Shown here piece by piece: positions 52,943 to 62,568 of a DNA stretch of 64,000 bases; within the stretch, counting starts at the first letter, position 1, and the number at the start of each line of letters is the position of its first letter. The stretch is from assembly GCF_039954625.1 (NCBI RefSeq), contig NZ_CP157199.1:2108001-2172000 (forward strand), in the 5' to 3' direction. The DNA comes from Pontimicrobium sp. SW4 (lineage in GTDB: Bacteria; Bacteroidota; Bacteroidia; Flavobacteriales; Flavobacteriaceae). The notes below the pieces were generated by a model that made no database searches, had not been told where the DNA came from, and worked only from the letters and a program-made list of their open reading frames with translations. The translations under genes were made by a program, and so were the position numbers.

Positions 52943-53836
52943 ATGATATCTGTATTAATTCCTGTTTATAATTATAATATTGCTGAGTTAGTAAATGAGT
53001 TACATAAACAGCTAGTAGCTTCAAATATTGATTTTGAAATTATTTGTTTGGATGACAAATCCAATCAATACATTATAGATTTAAATTTAAGCATAGGCTC
53101 TTTATCAAATACCATTTATAAACTATCCGACAAGAATAATGGTATAGCAGTAAACAGGGAAATTTTGGTTAATACAGCAATTTATGACTGGATTATACTT
53201 ATTGATGCTGATGTGGAATTGATAGATGATAATTATATTTCAAATTATTTGCAAGCGATTAAGAATGGTCACGAAGTAGTTTTTGGAGGTATTTCATATA
53301 AAAGCACACAACCAGATACTAATAGTATTTTAAGGTGGAAATATGGTAAACAATGCGAAGAACTGGAAGCCAATAAACGCAATAGCCATCCATATAAAGT
53401 GACTTCAGCAGCCAACTTATGCATAAAAAAAGATGTGTATAAACAGTTTGGTTTAGGTGACATTGGAAACTCTTATGGTATGGACATCTTTTTTGGACCT
53501 CAACTAAAACTAAACAAAGTTCCTGTAATACATATAGATAATAGTGTTTATCACTTAGGTCTCGAAAGCAGTAGTAAGTATTTAGGCAAAGTAAAATTTG
53601 CTGTTTCTACATTGCTTAAGCTTCATTGTAACAATAAAGTTAAAGAACACGAAAATGATTTACTTAAAACATTTCTGTTAATGAAAAAAACTGGTCTCAA
53701 CTATATCTGTTCGGGACTTTACAAGGTTCTTAATTCTGGAATTAAGAAGCAATTATTGTCAAAAAAACCTAAAATTACATTGCTACAACTTTATAAGATA
53801 CTATATATGTGCTATTACGATTTGAACAAAAGATAA
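52943..53836 (+). CDS. Family 2 glycosyltransferase
   Basis: 297 residues with a GT-A fold: 'MISVLIPVYNYN' and 'EIICLDDKSN' at the N-terminus, the DxD-like 'LIDADVELID' near residue 92, and 'VTSAANLCIKKDVYKQFG' as acceptor region. It lacks membrane segments. It probably adds a sugar to the lipid-linked glycan in the cytoplasm. It ends two bases before the stop of the convergent GT4 gene. Confidence 0.88.
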   Translation: MISVLIPVYNYNIAELVNELHKQLVASNIDFEIICLDDKSNQYIIDLNLSIGSLSNTIYKLSDKNNGIAVNREILVNTAIYDWIILIDADVELIDDNYISNYLQAIKNGHEVVFGGISYKSTQPDTNSILRWKYGKQCEELEANKRNSHPYKVTSAANLCIKKDVYKQFGLGDIGNSYGMDIFFGPQLKLNKVPVIHIDNSVYHLGLESSSKYLGKVKFAVSTLLKLHCNNKVKEHENDLLKTFLLMKKTGLNYICSGLYKVLNSGIKKQLLSKKPKITLLQLYKILYMCYYDLNKR

Positions 53837-53838
53837 AT

Positions 53839-54933
53839 CTACTCGCCTATTGATTGAAATAGTTGATGCCACTGCTTCATAATCACATCTATATCAAATT
53901 TTTTCACACTCTTTTTTGCATTCTTACTTAGTTCTCTTATTAATATTTTATTATCAATTAACTGTTTTACTTTATTAGCATAAGCATCAATATCAAAGCT
54001 TTTAATCAAGTAACCATTAGCATCATTATCGATTAACATTTTTGGGCCAGAAGCACTTTCAAATGCAATGGCTGGCAAACCATAAGCCATAGCCTCAATA
54101 ATCACCAATCCAAAAGCTTCTGAGGATGATGCATTTAAGAGCATTGAAGCATTTGCATATTCTGCTGTAATATTTTTTGTTGGTGGATGAAGTTCTACCT
54201 GAGTACCAATCTCTAGCTTTTTAACCAATGTTTTTAGTGTCTTTTCATTATCACTTTCACCAAAAATTTTAAGGGTCCAATCAGGATTATCTTTAACTAC
54301 CTTTTGCCATATTTTTAATAGTAAGTCAAATTGTTTTTCTACCGAATGTCTTCCAACAGCTAAGACTATTTTATTGTCAAATTTAGGATCTTCTAGAGGT
54401 GGCTTAAACCAAATTGGGTTGTAAATTAACTTAACATTGTTGCTTTTCCAATCTTTTCTATCATCATCATTCGAAACAGCAAAAACTTGATATTTTTTAA
54501 TACTTTGGTCAATTACAAAATTGGAAGTTTTTTTCTTAAGGTATTCTACAAATGTTTTTGTTTTGATTTGTCTGCTACCATGTCTTTCATAAACTAACGA
54601 CGCATTAGATTTAATCAAAAGAGGAAGCAGAGTTCCTTTAAAACCATTGTCACAATTAATAATAATATCTGGTTTCACATCATTAATTATACTTTGCAGC
54701 ATTTGTTTATATTTCCTTAAATGCCAAAATCCAAAATCTTTAATATCAATTTTATGAAACTTAATGTTGTTATTAAACTCATAAAAAAAAGTATTGGATT
54801 TATTGTTGGTTGTAATTACATAAATATTATAACCATAGTTTTCAATTAAATAATTGAGCTTCACCGAAAGCAACCTTGAAACACCTCCAGAGCCTTGTAA
54901 ATTCGTTGTTATATATAATAATTTTGGTAGCAA
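53839..54933 (-). CDS. Family 4 glycosyltransferase
   Basis: 364 residues with a GT-B fold. N-terminal 'LLYITTNLQGSGGVSRLLSVKL', C-terminal donor-binding 'VLAVGRHSVEKQFDLLLKIW' and the EX7E-type 'SSSEAFGLVIIEAMAYGLPAIAF'. A retaining sugar transferase of the glycan locus. It follows the next GT4 gene with one base between, so the two form one transcript. Confidence 0.9.
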   Translation of the reverse strand: MLPKLLYITTNLQGSGGVSRLLSVKLNYLIENYGYNIYVITTNNKSNTFFYEFNNNIKFHKIDIKDFGFWHLRKYKQMLQSIINDVKPDIIINCDNGFKGTLLPLLIKSNASLVYERHGSRQIKTKTFVEYLKKKTSNFVIDQSIKKYQVFAVSNDDDRKDWKSNNVKLIYNPIWFKPPLEDPKFDNKIVLAVGRHSVEKQFDLLLKIWQKVVKDNPDWTLKIFGESDNEKTLKTLVKKLEIGTQVELHPPTKNITAEYANASMLLNASSSEAFGLVIIEAMAYGLPAIAFESASGPKMLIDNDANGYLIKSFDIDAYANKVKQLIDNKILIRELSKNAKKSVKKFDIDVIMKQWHQLFQSIGE

Positions 54934-54934
54934 A

Positions 54935-56026
54935 CTAATTTTTATAATTCATTAATTCTAACCATTGTTTTCCAATTGTTTCAACCGAAAATTTCTGAGC
55001 TGTTTTAAAAGTATTCACCTTACAGGTTTCATATAATTTACTATCATACATCATTGTATTGATTCCTTCGGTTAAAGCTTTAATATTTTGATGTTCTATT
55101 AAAAGCCCATTTTCACCATGACTAATCACTTCTTCTGGACCAGTTGGACAATTAAATGACACGACTGGAGTTTTACACGCCAATGATTCTAACAAAACCA
55201 TAGGTAAACCTTCTAATTCACTAGATAATACAAAGAATTTAGCATTCTTAATATACTTGAAAGGATTATTTTTAAATCCTAAAAAATGCACTAAACTTTC
55301 AACATCAAAAGATTTTGCAATAGACTCTAAATATTCCTTCAATTTTCCTTCCCCTAATATTACTAAAGCAATTCCTTGCTTAGGCAATTTAGATTTTGCG
55401 AATGCTTCAATAAGTTTATCAAACTGTTTTACATTAGTATCGTACTGGCCTACTCCAACTATATATTCAAAATCCAATTCGATTGTATCTTGACTTTTAG
55501 CTACAATATCATCAATATCTATAGAATTATATATTGTCGATACATTATCTAAATGATGCTTATCTTCAATTAATCGTTGCATAGTTTTTGTAATAGCAAC
55601 ATTTTGAAATGCATTACCATACATTAATCTAGTTAATGGTGAAAAATTTGGTATATAGCTATCAATTTTTGAACTATGCACCGTAAATATCGTTTTGGTA
55701 TTATAGACCCATTTAGAAATTATTAGTTCTTGAATTGGTTTAATTCTGAATCTAAAGTCAATAATAAAATCAAAATCATGCTTATTTAAATAGTTCTTTA
55801 AAGCAGCTAATCTTTTAATCTTGTTAAAAATGCCATTATGCTTGTTTTTTAACTTTCCTAAATTAAAAACCTCGCCAGAGTGAGGGTACTTTATGTCATC
55901 AAGTACAATTATGTTATGAACTTCAACATTGTTAGCATGAAAAAAGTTAGATAAATTTGCCATTACTCGTTCAGCACCTCCTCTATTTAATCGATATCCT
56001 ACTAAAGCAATTTTTGGTCGACTCAT
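54935..56026 (-). CDS. Family 4 glycosyltransferase
   Basis: 363 residues with a GT-B fold. 'ALVGYRLNRGGAERVMANLS' at the N-terminus is typical of GT4, and 'SSELEGLPMVLLESLACKTPVVSF' is the EX7E donor motif; 'SHGENGLLIE' follows. It is the first gene of a two-gene leftward unit with the GT4 at 53839. A TATTTTTG promoter box lies about 20 bases upstream (56047-56054). Confidence 0.92.
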   Translation of the reverse strand: MSRPKIALVGYRLNRGGAERVMANLSNFFHANNVEVHNIIVLDDIKYPHSGEVFNLGKLKNKHNGIFNKIKRLAALKNYLNKHDFDFIIDFRFRIKPIQELIISKWVYNTKTIFTVHSSKIDSYIPNFSPLTRLMYGNAFQNVAITKTMQRLIEDKHHLDNVSTIYNSIDIDDIVAKSQDTIELDFEYIVGVGQYDTNVKQFDKLIEAFAKSKLPKQGIALVILGEGKLKEYLESIAKSFDVESLVHFLGFKNNPFKYIKNAKFFVLSSELEGLPMVLLESLACKTPVVSFNCPTGPEEVISHGENGLLIEHQNIKALTEGINTMMYDSKLYETCKVNTFKTAQKFSVETIGKQWLELMNYKN

Positions 56027-56046
56027 TATTAAAACAACGTTTCTTC

Positions 56047-56054
56047 AAAAATAA
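56047..56054 (-). promoter_or_regulatory. Predicted -7 box of the GT4 pair
   Basis: The minus strand reads TATTTTTG, an exact TAnnTTTG match, 21 bases before the start codon at 56026. Confidence 0.55.
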
Positions 56055-56119
56055 ATGATTAATTCATTTATTCTATTTTTCTTTATTCTAAATTTATACA
56101 ATAAAAATAGTTTTCTTGA

Positions 56120-57067
56120 ATGATTTTGCTTTCTGTACATCTTATAACTTATAATAACGAGCATCATATAGAAGAGACTCTTCAATCCATTTTGAAACAA
56201 AACGTTGATTTTGATTATGAAATTGTTGTTGGTGATGATTGTTCAACAGATGGCACTTTAAATATTATTGAGACTTATGCTGCAAAACATCCAAACTTGT
56301 TCAATATTAAAAAGAATAATGAGCAATTAGGAATTCTAAAAAACTTTAAAACAACTTTAGATAGATGTAGTGGGACTTTTGTGTTTGATATTGCTGGCGA
56401 TGACATGCTTAAAACTACTGATGCCTTACAAAAAATGGTAAATGTATTTAAGGGCAATCATAATTTAGGTTTTGTTGATACTGGGTTTGATAGTTATTAC
56501 GAAGACACAAAAACCATTAGCGTTTTTAATAATGAATCAATTATTTGTAGTACGAAAGAGGCATACAAAGAAGCTGTCCTACTAGGTAATATTGCTCCTA
56601 TTGGTCACTGTTATAGAAAAGATGCATTGCTCAAATATGTAGATTTTGATACCTATAAAAATATGGACATAACCATTGAAGATTATCCCATTTTGGTTGA
56701 TATGGTTATGAATACTGAATTTGAAAGAATAAATGAACCGTTGTGTATTTATAGATCACATGATGCTTCTTTCTCACATCAAAAGGATATAAATACGCTT
56801 GTTTTTCAAAAACTTCAAATGAAAAAGCTGTTTGATTATTTTGCAAAAAAATATGCGTTCCCTAATGAAATAAGAAAAAGTTATTTAAGCAGTCACAATA
56901 AAGCTCTATTATTTTATGCTGGTTATTTTAGTAATAAGAAACTAGGAAAAGAGTTCTATAAAGCCATCAAATCAAAATCCTTAAAAGATAGGATTCATTA
57001 TTTGGCGAGTCAATTTCCTTTGCTCAGAAAATTAATTTCTTTAAGAAAAAGAATTAAATTTAACTAG
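56120..57067 (+). CDS. Family 2 glycosyltransferase
   Basis: 315 residues: 'LSVHLITYNNEHHIEETLQSIL', 'IVVGDDCSTDGTLNI' and 'FVFDIAGDDM' show the GT-A nucleotide-sugar site. The last 40 residues are basic and helical. It is a single rightward gene between two leftward units, and its stop overlaps the stop of the convergent fdtA gene by eight bases. Confidence 0.9.
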   Translation: MILLSVHLITYNNEHHIEETLQSILKQNVDFDYEIVVGDDCSTDGTLNIIETYAAKHPNLFNIKKNNEQLGILKNFKTTLDRCSGTFVFDIAGDDMLKTTDALQKMVNVFKGNHNLGFVDTGFDSYYEDTKTISVFNNESIICSTKEAYKEAVLLGNIAPIGHCYRKDALLKYVDFDTYKNMDITIEDYPILVDMVMNTEFERINEPLCIYRSHDASFSHQKDINTLVFQKLQMKKLFDYFAKKYAFPNEIRKSYLSSHNKALLFYAGYFSNKKLGKEFYKAIKSKSLKDRIHYLASQFPLLRKLISLRKRIKFN

Positions 57068-57458
57068 ATAGAAACTCATCTAAATCTCTAATATAGTCGT
57101 TTTTATCATAAATTTCCGAAGCAACAACTAAACAAATAGCACCTGAAGAAAACTCTTCAATTTCTCTCCAAACCATATTAGGAATCAATAAACCTTTATT
57201 CGGTTTGTTTAAAGTAATTGTTTCTTCTTTTCCGTTTTTATCCTTTAAAACCACATCAAAACTTCCACTAATAGCGATTAATAATTGTTGCAATTGTTTA
57301 TGCGCATGGCCTCCTCTATAAGAACCACTTGGGACATCGTATAAATAATAGACACGTTTTATATCAAATGGAATAACATCGTTTTCAATAACTGACAGGT
57401 TACCTCTAACATCTGTTATTTTTGGAATGTCTATTATTTTAATATTGCTTAAACTCAA
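57060..57458 (-). CDS. FdtA/WxcM-type sugar 3,4-ketoisomerase
   Basis: 132 residues forming one cupin domain. 'DIPKITDVRGNLSVIENDVIPFDIKRVYYLYDVP' and 'RGGHAHKQLQQLLIAISGSFDVVL' are typical of FdtA/QdtA proteins, which isomerise dTDP-4-keto-6-deoxyglucose to the 3-keto form. FdtB at 60230 would then add the amino group. FdtA and QdtA differ in the C4 product and cannot be told apart here. It is the last gene of a leftward run, one base after the flippase gene. Confidence 0.9.
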   Translation of the reverse strand: MSLSNIKIIDIPKITDVRGNLSVIENDVIPFDIKRVYYLYDVPSGSYRGGHAHKQLQQLLIAISGSFDVVLKDKNGKEETITLNKPNKGLLIPNMVWREIEEFSSGAICLVVASEIYDKNDYIRDLDEFLSS

Positions 57459-57459
57459 A

Positions 57460-58938
57460 CTATTTATTTTTTGTTATTCGTTGTTTTAATTCCTTTATTA
57501 AATCTGTTTTTTTATCTAACCTATTAATGCTAAAAATAATTGATGCAACAATAAAAACAAATAGTATTCCGTATTTTAAATATAAACTGTCGAAATATGT
57601 TGCATAAAAAGCACCTAAGCAAAGTACCATACAAATAAGAAAAACTTGATAAAATTCATTTTCAAATTTAAATTTATATTTACTATTTGTTATGATTTTT
57701 ATTCCGATTAAATATATTATATAATACACCAAATAACTCATACCAACACCTGTAAGTCCTCCATAAATATATCCAAAAGCACTTATTAACAGTAGTAACA
57801 CATTAAAACCTACTTCAGTTTTTATATAAAGTTTAGAATCTCCTTTAGCAACAAGAATAAACCCCATAGACCATGATACTGCTTTGAATAAAGTGGCTAA
57901 TATTCCAAAAGTAAGAATACCAATAATTGGTATAAATTCTTTAGTAAACAGAATACTAATAATAGTAGGAATAAATGCGAGAAAGATTACTATTATAGGG
58001 GTTAGCAACAAAACAGCTATATAAGCTTGCTGATTTACCACTTTTAGCATTTCAACTTGTTCATTAACAACAGAAGATAATCTTGGAAAATAATCCTTAC
58101 TCATAGCGGTAAAAATCACACCTACATATGCATTAATTACTATAAAGGCTGCATTATAAAAACCAACCTCATCAACACCTCCTTTATTGGTTATAAAAAT
58201 TTGAATAGCAAAAATGGTTAAAATGGTTGCTAGACTCCCTAAGCTTAACACAAAGCCTAACTTAATCATAGACTTACCCTCGCTTAAAGTTTCTTTTAAA
58301 GAAAGTTTTGACTGATTAACAAATTCCTTTTTTGCATAAAGCCATGAAAAGAAATAAGTAAATACGGAAATTAAAATAATAGCTGGCACAATTCCTTCGA
58401 TACCGTAGTAATAATACAAAGGAATAATCACGATTAAACTAAAAAAGCTTCCCCATAAAGAGGCTTTAGCTAATCTTTTCAACTTCCTTAATCCTTGCAA
58501 AATAGCTAGGTTTCCAACTGTTAATTGATTAAACAATACAGCAAAAGATAACAGCATAAACGAAGTGGTATGCGACGAATCTCCAAAAGTCAACTTACTT
58601 AACCATGATGAAAAAACAAAAGTAATAACAGCACCTAATAACCCTGTAATCCAACATAATCGTCTTAAAACATCAATTATTTTTATTGCTCTACTCTTAT
58701 TTTTTTCATTTAAAGCAGAGATTTCTTTAACTGCACTTACATCTAAGCCTAGCTTAGAGAGTCCTACTATAACATTTAAAGTTGAATTAAGCAGTCCTAG
58801 TATACCAATTCCAGCAGGACCAATTAGTATGGCTGCTAATTTTGATTTCACAATAGATATTAAAACGTTCAATACCTGAACGCCACTAAATAAAGATGTG
58901 GTTTTTAAAATATCACGATATGAATTTTTATTCGTCAT
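57460..58938 (-). CDS. Oligosaccharide flippase (Wzx-like), first of two
   Basis: 492 residues with about 14 membrane segments in the polysaccharide-biosynthesis (MATE/MOP) fold. The start 'DILKTTSLFSGVQVLNVLISIVKSKLAAILIGPAGIGILGL' is typical of O-antigen translocases. It would move the lipid-linked repeat unit across the inner membrane. Its start overlaps the second flippase gene by 11 bases. Confidence 0.92.
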   Translation of the reverse strand: MTNKNSYRDILKTTSLFSGVQVLNVLISIVKSKLAAILIGPAGIGILGLLNSTLNVIVGLSKLGLDVSAVKEISALNEKNKSRAIKIIDVLRRLCWITGLLGAVITFVFSSWLSKLTFGDSSHTTSFMLLSFAVLFNQLTVGNLAILQGLRKLKRLAKASLWGSFFSLIVIIPLYYYYGIEGIVPAIILISVFTYFFSWLYAKKEFVNQSKLSLKETLSEGKSMIKLGFVLSLGSLATILTIFAIQIFITNKGGVDEVGFYNAAFIVINAYVGVIFTAMSKDYFPRLSSVVNEQVEMLKVVNQQAYIAVLLLTPIIVIFLAFIPTIISILFTKEFIPIIGILTFGILATLFKAVSWSMGFILVAKGDSKLYIKTEVGFNVLLLLISAFGYIYGGLTGVGMSYLVYYIIYLIGIKIITNSKYKFKFENEFYQVFLICMVLCLGAFYATYFDSLYLKYGILFVFIVASIIFSINRLDKKTDLIKELKQRITKNK

Positions 58939-60229
58939 ACTCAGGGATTACACCAAATAGAGAACTGCTAAAAATTATTAATATAATTACAAAATACATA
59001 ACATAGCTAACAAAATGTGCGATGTTTGCGCCAACCACTCCATATATATCTACAAAGTACAAGCTTGTAAAATAAGTTATAAAGACTAAAAACAATTCTG
59101 TTATTATAAAGTGCCAAAACATTTTCTTAGCTATAAAATTATACGCTATTAAAACTGATAGAATCTTTATAAAATCTCCCAATAATTGCCATCCAAACAA
59201 TTCTTTAACAGGCGTAAAATCATCTGATAAAAACAATACAATTACAAATGGTTTAAGCAAATAAATAACAAAAAGGCCTAACCCAAAGACTGGAGCAATA
59301 TTCTTATAAAAACTAAACACCTCTATTCTAAATTCCTTTTTATCCGTTATTTCGGCAAATCTTGGGAGAAAATAAAGTGTCATTAGAGAATTTACGAACA
59401 TTAAATAATATGTTGAAATTCTGTTCATTGCCTCCCAATAGCCAGCACTATTCATTCCTTGGGTAGTTATTATATAATTTCTAATAGCAATAGTAACCAA
59501 AGGTAATGCAATACCAGACACTAAAGCCATTAATGCAAATGGTCCAAATTTCTTAATCTTTTTAAAGTTTATATTTTCGACCTTAATTTGACTTATTAAA
59601 CTTCTTCTGTTTAATATTCCAACTAGTGTAATTAAAAATATTAACGATGGTGAAATAACTACTGAAATTAGTGCACCATCAATATTATTTTTCCAAATCA
59701 ACAACAAAGTCACTCCTAATCCCATGATTTGCCCTATAATATTGATTACTAACAAAATTTTATACTTCGAGAATCCATTCATTATAGAAAAGCAAAACAT
59801 ATTCAAAGAATAAAAAGGAATAGCAAGTGCCATTATTTTTATGATATAGATAAAATCATAATTTTCAGAAAATAAAAAAAAGTTAACTCTTTCAGCATTA
59901 TAATAACACATTAAACTCACTAAAAAGGTTGCAAAAAATCCTAAGTAATAAGCTGTAGAAATGGTTTTTCCTAGCTTAACAGCATCATCTTTAAACTTAC
60001 CTATATATTTTACAACACCATTGTAAAGTCCAACGGTTGCAAATGTTTGAATAGAAGTAAAAAAGCTTCTTAAGTTACCAATTAAAGCCATCCCTTCGGC
60101 TCCTATAAAAATGGCAATAAACTTTGTAGTTAAAAATCCGGAAATAATTTTAGTTAAAACTGTTGCAGAATGTAACCAAGCAATTTTAACTAAAACTTTG
60201 CTATTAATATATTTAATTAACTTTTTCAA
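58928..60229 (-). CDS. Oligosaccharide flippase (Wzx-like), second of two
   Basis: 433 residues with about 12 membrane segments. 'LHSATVLTKIISGFLTTKFIAIFIGAEGMALIGNL' shows the same fold as the preceding flippase. The two share only general similarity, so this is not a recent duplication. It sits directly between fdtB (no gap) and the other flippase. Confidence 0.9.
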   Translation of the reverse strand: MKKLIKYINSKVLVKIAWLHSATVLTKIISGFLTTKFIAIFIGAEGMALIGNLRSFFTSIQTFATVGLYNGVVKYIGKFKDDAVKLGKTISTAYYLGFFATFLVSLMCYYNAERVNFFLFSENYDFIYIIKIMALAIPFYSLNMFCFSIMNGFSKYKILLVINIIGQIMGLGVTLLLIWKNNIDGALISVVISPSLIFLITLVGILNRRSLISQIKVENINFKKIKKFGPFALMALVSGIALPLVTIAIRNYIITTQGMNSAGYWEAMNRISTYYLMFVNSLMTLYFLPRFAEITDKKEFRIEVFSFYKNIAPVFGLGLFVIYLLKPFVIVLFLSDDFTPVKELFGWQLLGDFIKILSVLIAYNFIAKKMFWHFIITELFLVFITYFTSLYFVDIYGVVGANIAHFVSYVMYFVIILIIFSSSLFGVIPEYDE

Positions 60230-61330
60230 TTAGTAGGTATTTAAAAGTTCTATTACTTTTTGTATATCTTGGTTTGTCATTGTTGGGTACAATGGCAAAC
60301 TTACAACTGTTTTATGAATTTTTTCGGTAATTGGAAGATTTAAGTACGAAAATTCTTCTAAAGCTTTTTGTTTGTGAGGTGGAATTGGGTAATGTATTAT
60401 TGTTTCTACTACATTTTTGTTTAAGTAGTCTATAAAATCATCCCTAGTTTCTACTCTAATTACAAATTGATGAAAAACATGATTACCGCGCCCAGAAAAA
60501 CTAGGTAAGGTAATTTTCCTAGATGTTATACCTTTCACATATTGCTTTGCTATTTCAATTCTACGACTATTATCTGAATCCAGTAAAGGCAATTTAATAT
60601 TCAAGAACATAGCTTGAATTTCATCTAACCTAGAATTAATGCCTTTAACCTCGTTTACATATTTTGAAATAGTTCCGTAATTAGCCAACATACGAATCAT
60701 TTTAGCTAAATCTTGATTATTAGTAGTAACGCAACCTCCATCACCTAATGCTCCTAGATTTTTACTCGGATAAAAACTAAATCCTGCAGCATCACCAATG
60801 TTTCCGGCTTTTTTGCCTAACTCATTTTTTGCACCATGAGCTTGAGCAGCATCCTCTATAAGTAATAAGTTATGTTTTCTAGATATTTTTTTTATTGGTT
60901 CTACATCTATAAGTTGTCCATACAAATGCACTACAAGAACAGCTCTAGTTTTCCAGGTAGTAGCATTCTCAATTTTACTAGAAGAAAGGTTAAATGTTTC
61001 TAAATCAGGTTCTACTAAAACTGGTTCTAACCCCGCTTGAAGAATTGCTAATATTGATGCTATATATGTGTTAGCAGGAACAATTACTTCGTCTCCTTTT
61101 TGCAGTAAACCAAGTTCAATATACGCCTTAAAAATTAATGTTAATGCGTCTAAACCATTTGCTGTTCCAATACAAAATTTTGTACCACAGAAATCAGCAA
61201 AATTGGTTTCAAAATTGTCTACTTCCTTACCTAAAATATACCTGCCTGAAGTTAAAAACTTAATATAAGCTTCTTTAAATTCTTTATCAAATCGTGCATT
61301 AACACTTTGTAAATCCATAAAGCGTATCAT
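60230..61330 (-). CDS. FdtB/QdtB-type sugar aminotransferase (DegT family)
   Basis: 366 residues of the DegT/DnrJ/EryC1 PLP family. The cofactor Lys lies in '[17 protein letters not shown]' near 189, after '[12 protein letters not shown]'. With the FdtA protein in the same run, it probably forms dTDP-3-amino-3,6-dideoxyhexose. No FdtC acetyltransferase is present beside it. It overlaps the upstream FemAB-like gene by four bases and abuts the second flippase gene. Confidence 0.92.
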   Translation of the reverse strand: MIRFMDLQSVNARFDKEFKEAYIKFLTSGRYILGKEVDNFETNFADFCGTKFCIGTANGLDALTLIFKAYIELGLLQKGDEVIVPANTYIASILAILQAGLEPVLVEPDLETFNLSSSKIENATTWKTRAVLVVHLYGQLIDVEPIKKISRKHNLLLIEDAAQAHGAKNELGKKAGNIGDAAGFSFYPSKNLGALGDGGCVTTNNQDLAKMIRMLANYGTISKYVNEVKGINSRLDEIQAMFLNIKLPLLDSDNSRRIEIAKQYVKGITSRKITLPSFSGRGNHVFHQFVIRVETRDDFIDYLNKNVVETIIHYPIPPHKQKALEEFSYLNLPITEKIHKTVVSLPLYPTMTNQDIQKVIELLNTY

Positions 61331-62328
61331 ACAAAAGCTGAATTAAGTTCTACATAATTCTTTGTATCAATCTTATAAAATTCATGCACTATAGTTCGTG
61401 CGCCAAAAGATTCTTTCCAAGATAGCAAGCCTTTATTTATTTGCTGACCTTGATTGACATTAGAAATGCCAAAATCGAAATATTTTTTGTTTTTAAATAT
61501 ATCATTAATAAGATGTTGAAAAAGAAAATCTAAGCTCCCTAATTTTTGTTTGTCATCATTAGCTGAAATATACTGTACATGAGCTACATGTTTTGTGTCA
61601 AAAACAGTTACTCCAGCAACTATACTATCTTCATGATAAACATTGAACTGTCTAATGTTATTTGGAAATTTAGATTTAAGATGTGTGATTTCTAAAAGTG
61701 AGTGTACTGGATTTGTATTATGTGTCTTTTTCAAGTTTGGAATTAAAATAGTATTCCAAAAATCTTCAAAATTATTTACTTCTTTGACTTTTAAACCATG
61801 TGAAATGGCTTTTTTCAATCCTCTCTTTCTGTTTGTTGATTGCACATGCAATTTATATTTTGCGTCAATAACCGAGGTTAGATCTCTCCTAGTTAATTCT
61901 GCTTTACTTTTAAAAAGCAAATAATTCATTTCATCACTTGGCAAGGTGTGATAAATTTTTGGGAGTAATTTTATATAAAGCTGGTTAATACCTTTCTCAT
62001 TTAGAAACATTAGTAGTTCCTTATATGCTAACAGCACATCTTTAAAAGCAATTTCATCGCTAAGAATAAGTCCACCATAAGTTAATCCTTGATGCGAATA
62101 GACATTATTATCATCCTTATTGGCTGGAAAAACTGCAATGAGTATATCATCTTTAAAAATTAACAATGAAAAATCAAGAAATCTATCATTATGATACTCA
62201 ATAAAATCCCTATAAAACAAAAATGTAGCGTTTTTTGATTTTGCTACAAAATCATCCCAAAGAGATTTGTAATTATCACTGTATTTTTCTATTGAAAAAA
62301 TAGTTGTAACTCTTAAATTATTGATAAT
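61327..62328 (-). CDS. FemAB-like GNAT-fold transferase with non-standard start
   Basis: Up to 333 residues. The family shows in '[15 protein letters not shown]', '[24 protein letters not shown]' and '[13 protein letters not shown]', as in FemAB-like/GNAT proteins near amino-sugar genes. The first standard start is the TTG at 62220, but the frame stays open to 62337 and codes '[26 protein letters not shown]', which looks like the conserved N-terminus. The likely initiator is then an ATT at 62328, nine bases after the upstream stop. It may acylate the amino sugar in place of FdtC, or add amino acids to glycan precursors; both are inference. Confidence 0.78.
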   Translation of the reverse strand: MINNLRVTTIFSIEKYSDNYKSLWDDFVAKSKNATFLFYRDFIEYHNDRFLDFSLLIFKDDILIAVFPANKDDNNVYSHQGLTYGGLILSDEIAFKDVLLAYKELLMFLNEKGINQLYIKLLPKIYHTLPSDEMNYLLFKSKAELTRRDLTSVIDAKYKLHVQSTNRKRGLKKAISHGLKVKEVNNFEDFWNTILIPNLKKTHNTNPVHSLLEITHLKSKFPNNIRQFNVYHEDSIVAGVTVFDTKHVAHVQYISANDDKQKLGSLDFLFQHLINDIFKNKKYFDFGISNVNQGQQINKGLLSWKESFGARTIVHEFYKIDTKNYVELNSAFV

Positions 62329-62337
62329 GTGAAAATA

Positions 62338-62568
62338 CTAATTTTTCCTCACAAACAAATAGTAGAAGTTTATGCAAATTATTGCAGAATTTGTAATTAT
62401 AATAGGCCAAGAAATATCAAGCATAAAGCCATAAAACACAAATAATGCACAACCGATGGAATTAATAATACGAAGTTTTTTTACATCTCTCATCATAAAT
62501 GAAATTAGTAATGCAAACATAGCCGCATAACCAACCCATTCGGTCAAAGTAATTCCAAATATCTCCAT
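62338..62568 (-). CDS. YgjV family small inner-membrane protein
   Basis: 76 residues with three hydrophobic helices ('WVGYAAMFALLISFMM', 'IINSIGCALFVFYGFML', 'IIITNSAIICINFYYLFV'), matching the YgjV (Imp-YgjV) pattern in short form. Function unknown. Its stop codon is in the same frame as, and directly before, the FemAB-like reading frame. Its start overlaps the TypA stop by one base. Confidence 0.8.
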   Translation of the reverse strand: MEIFGITLTEWVGYAAMFALLISFMMRDVKKLRIINSIGCALFVFYGFMLDISWPIIITNSAIICINFYYLFVRKN

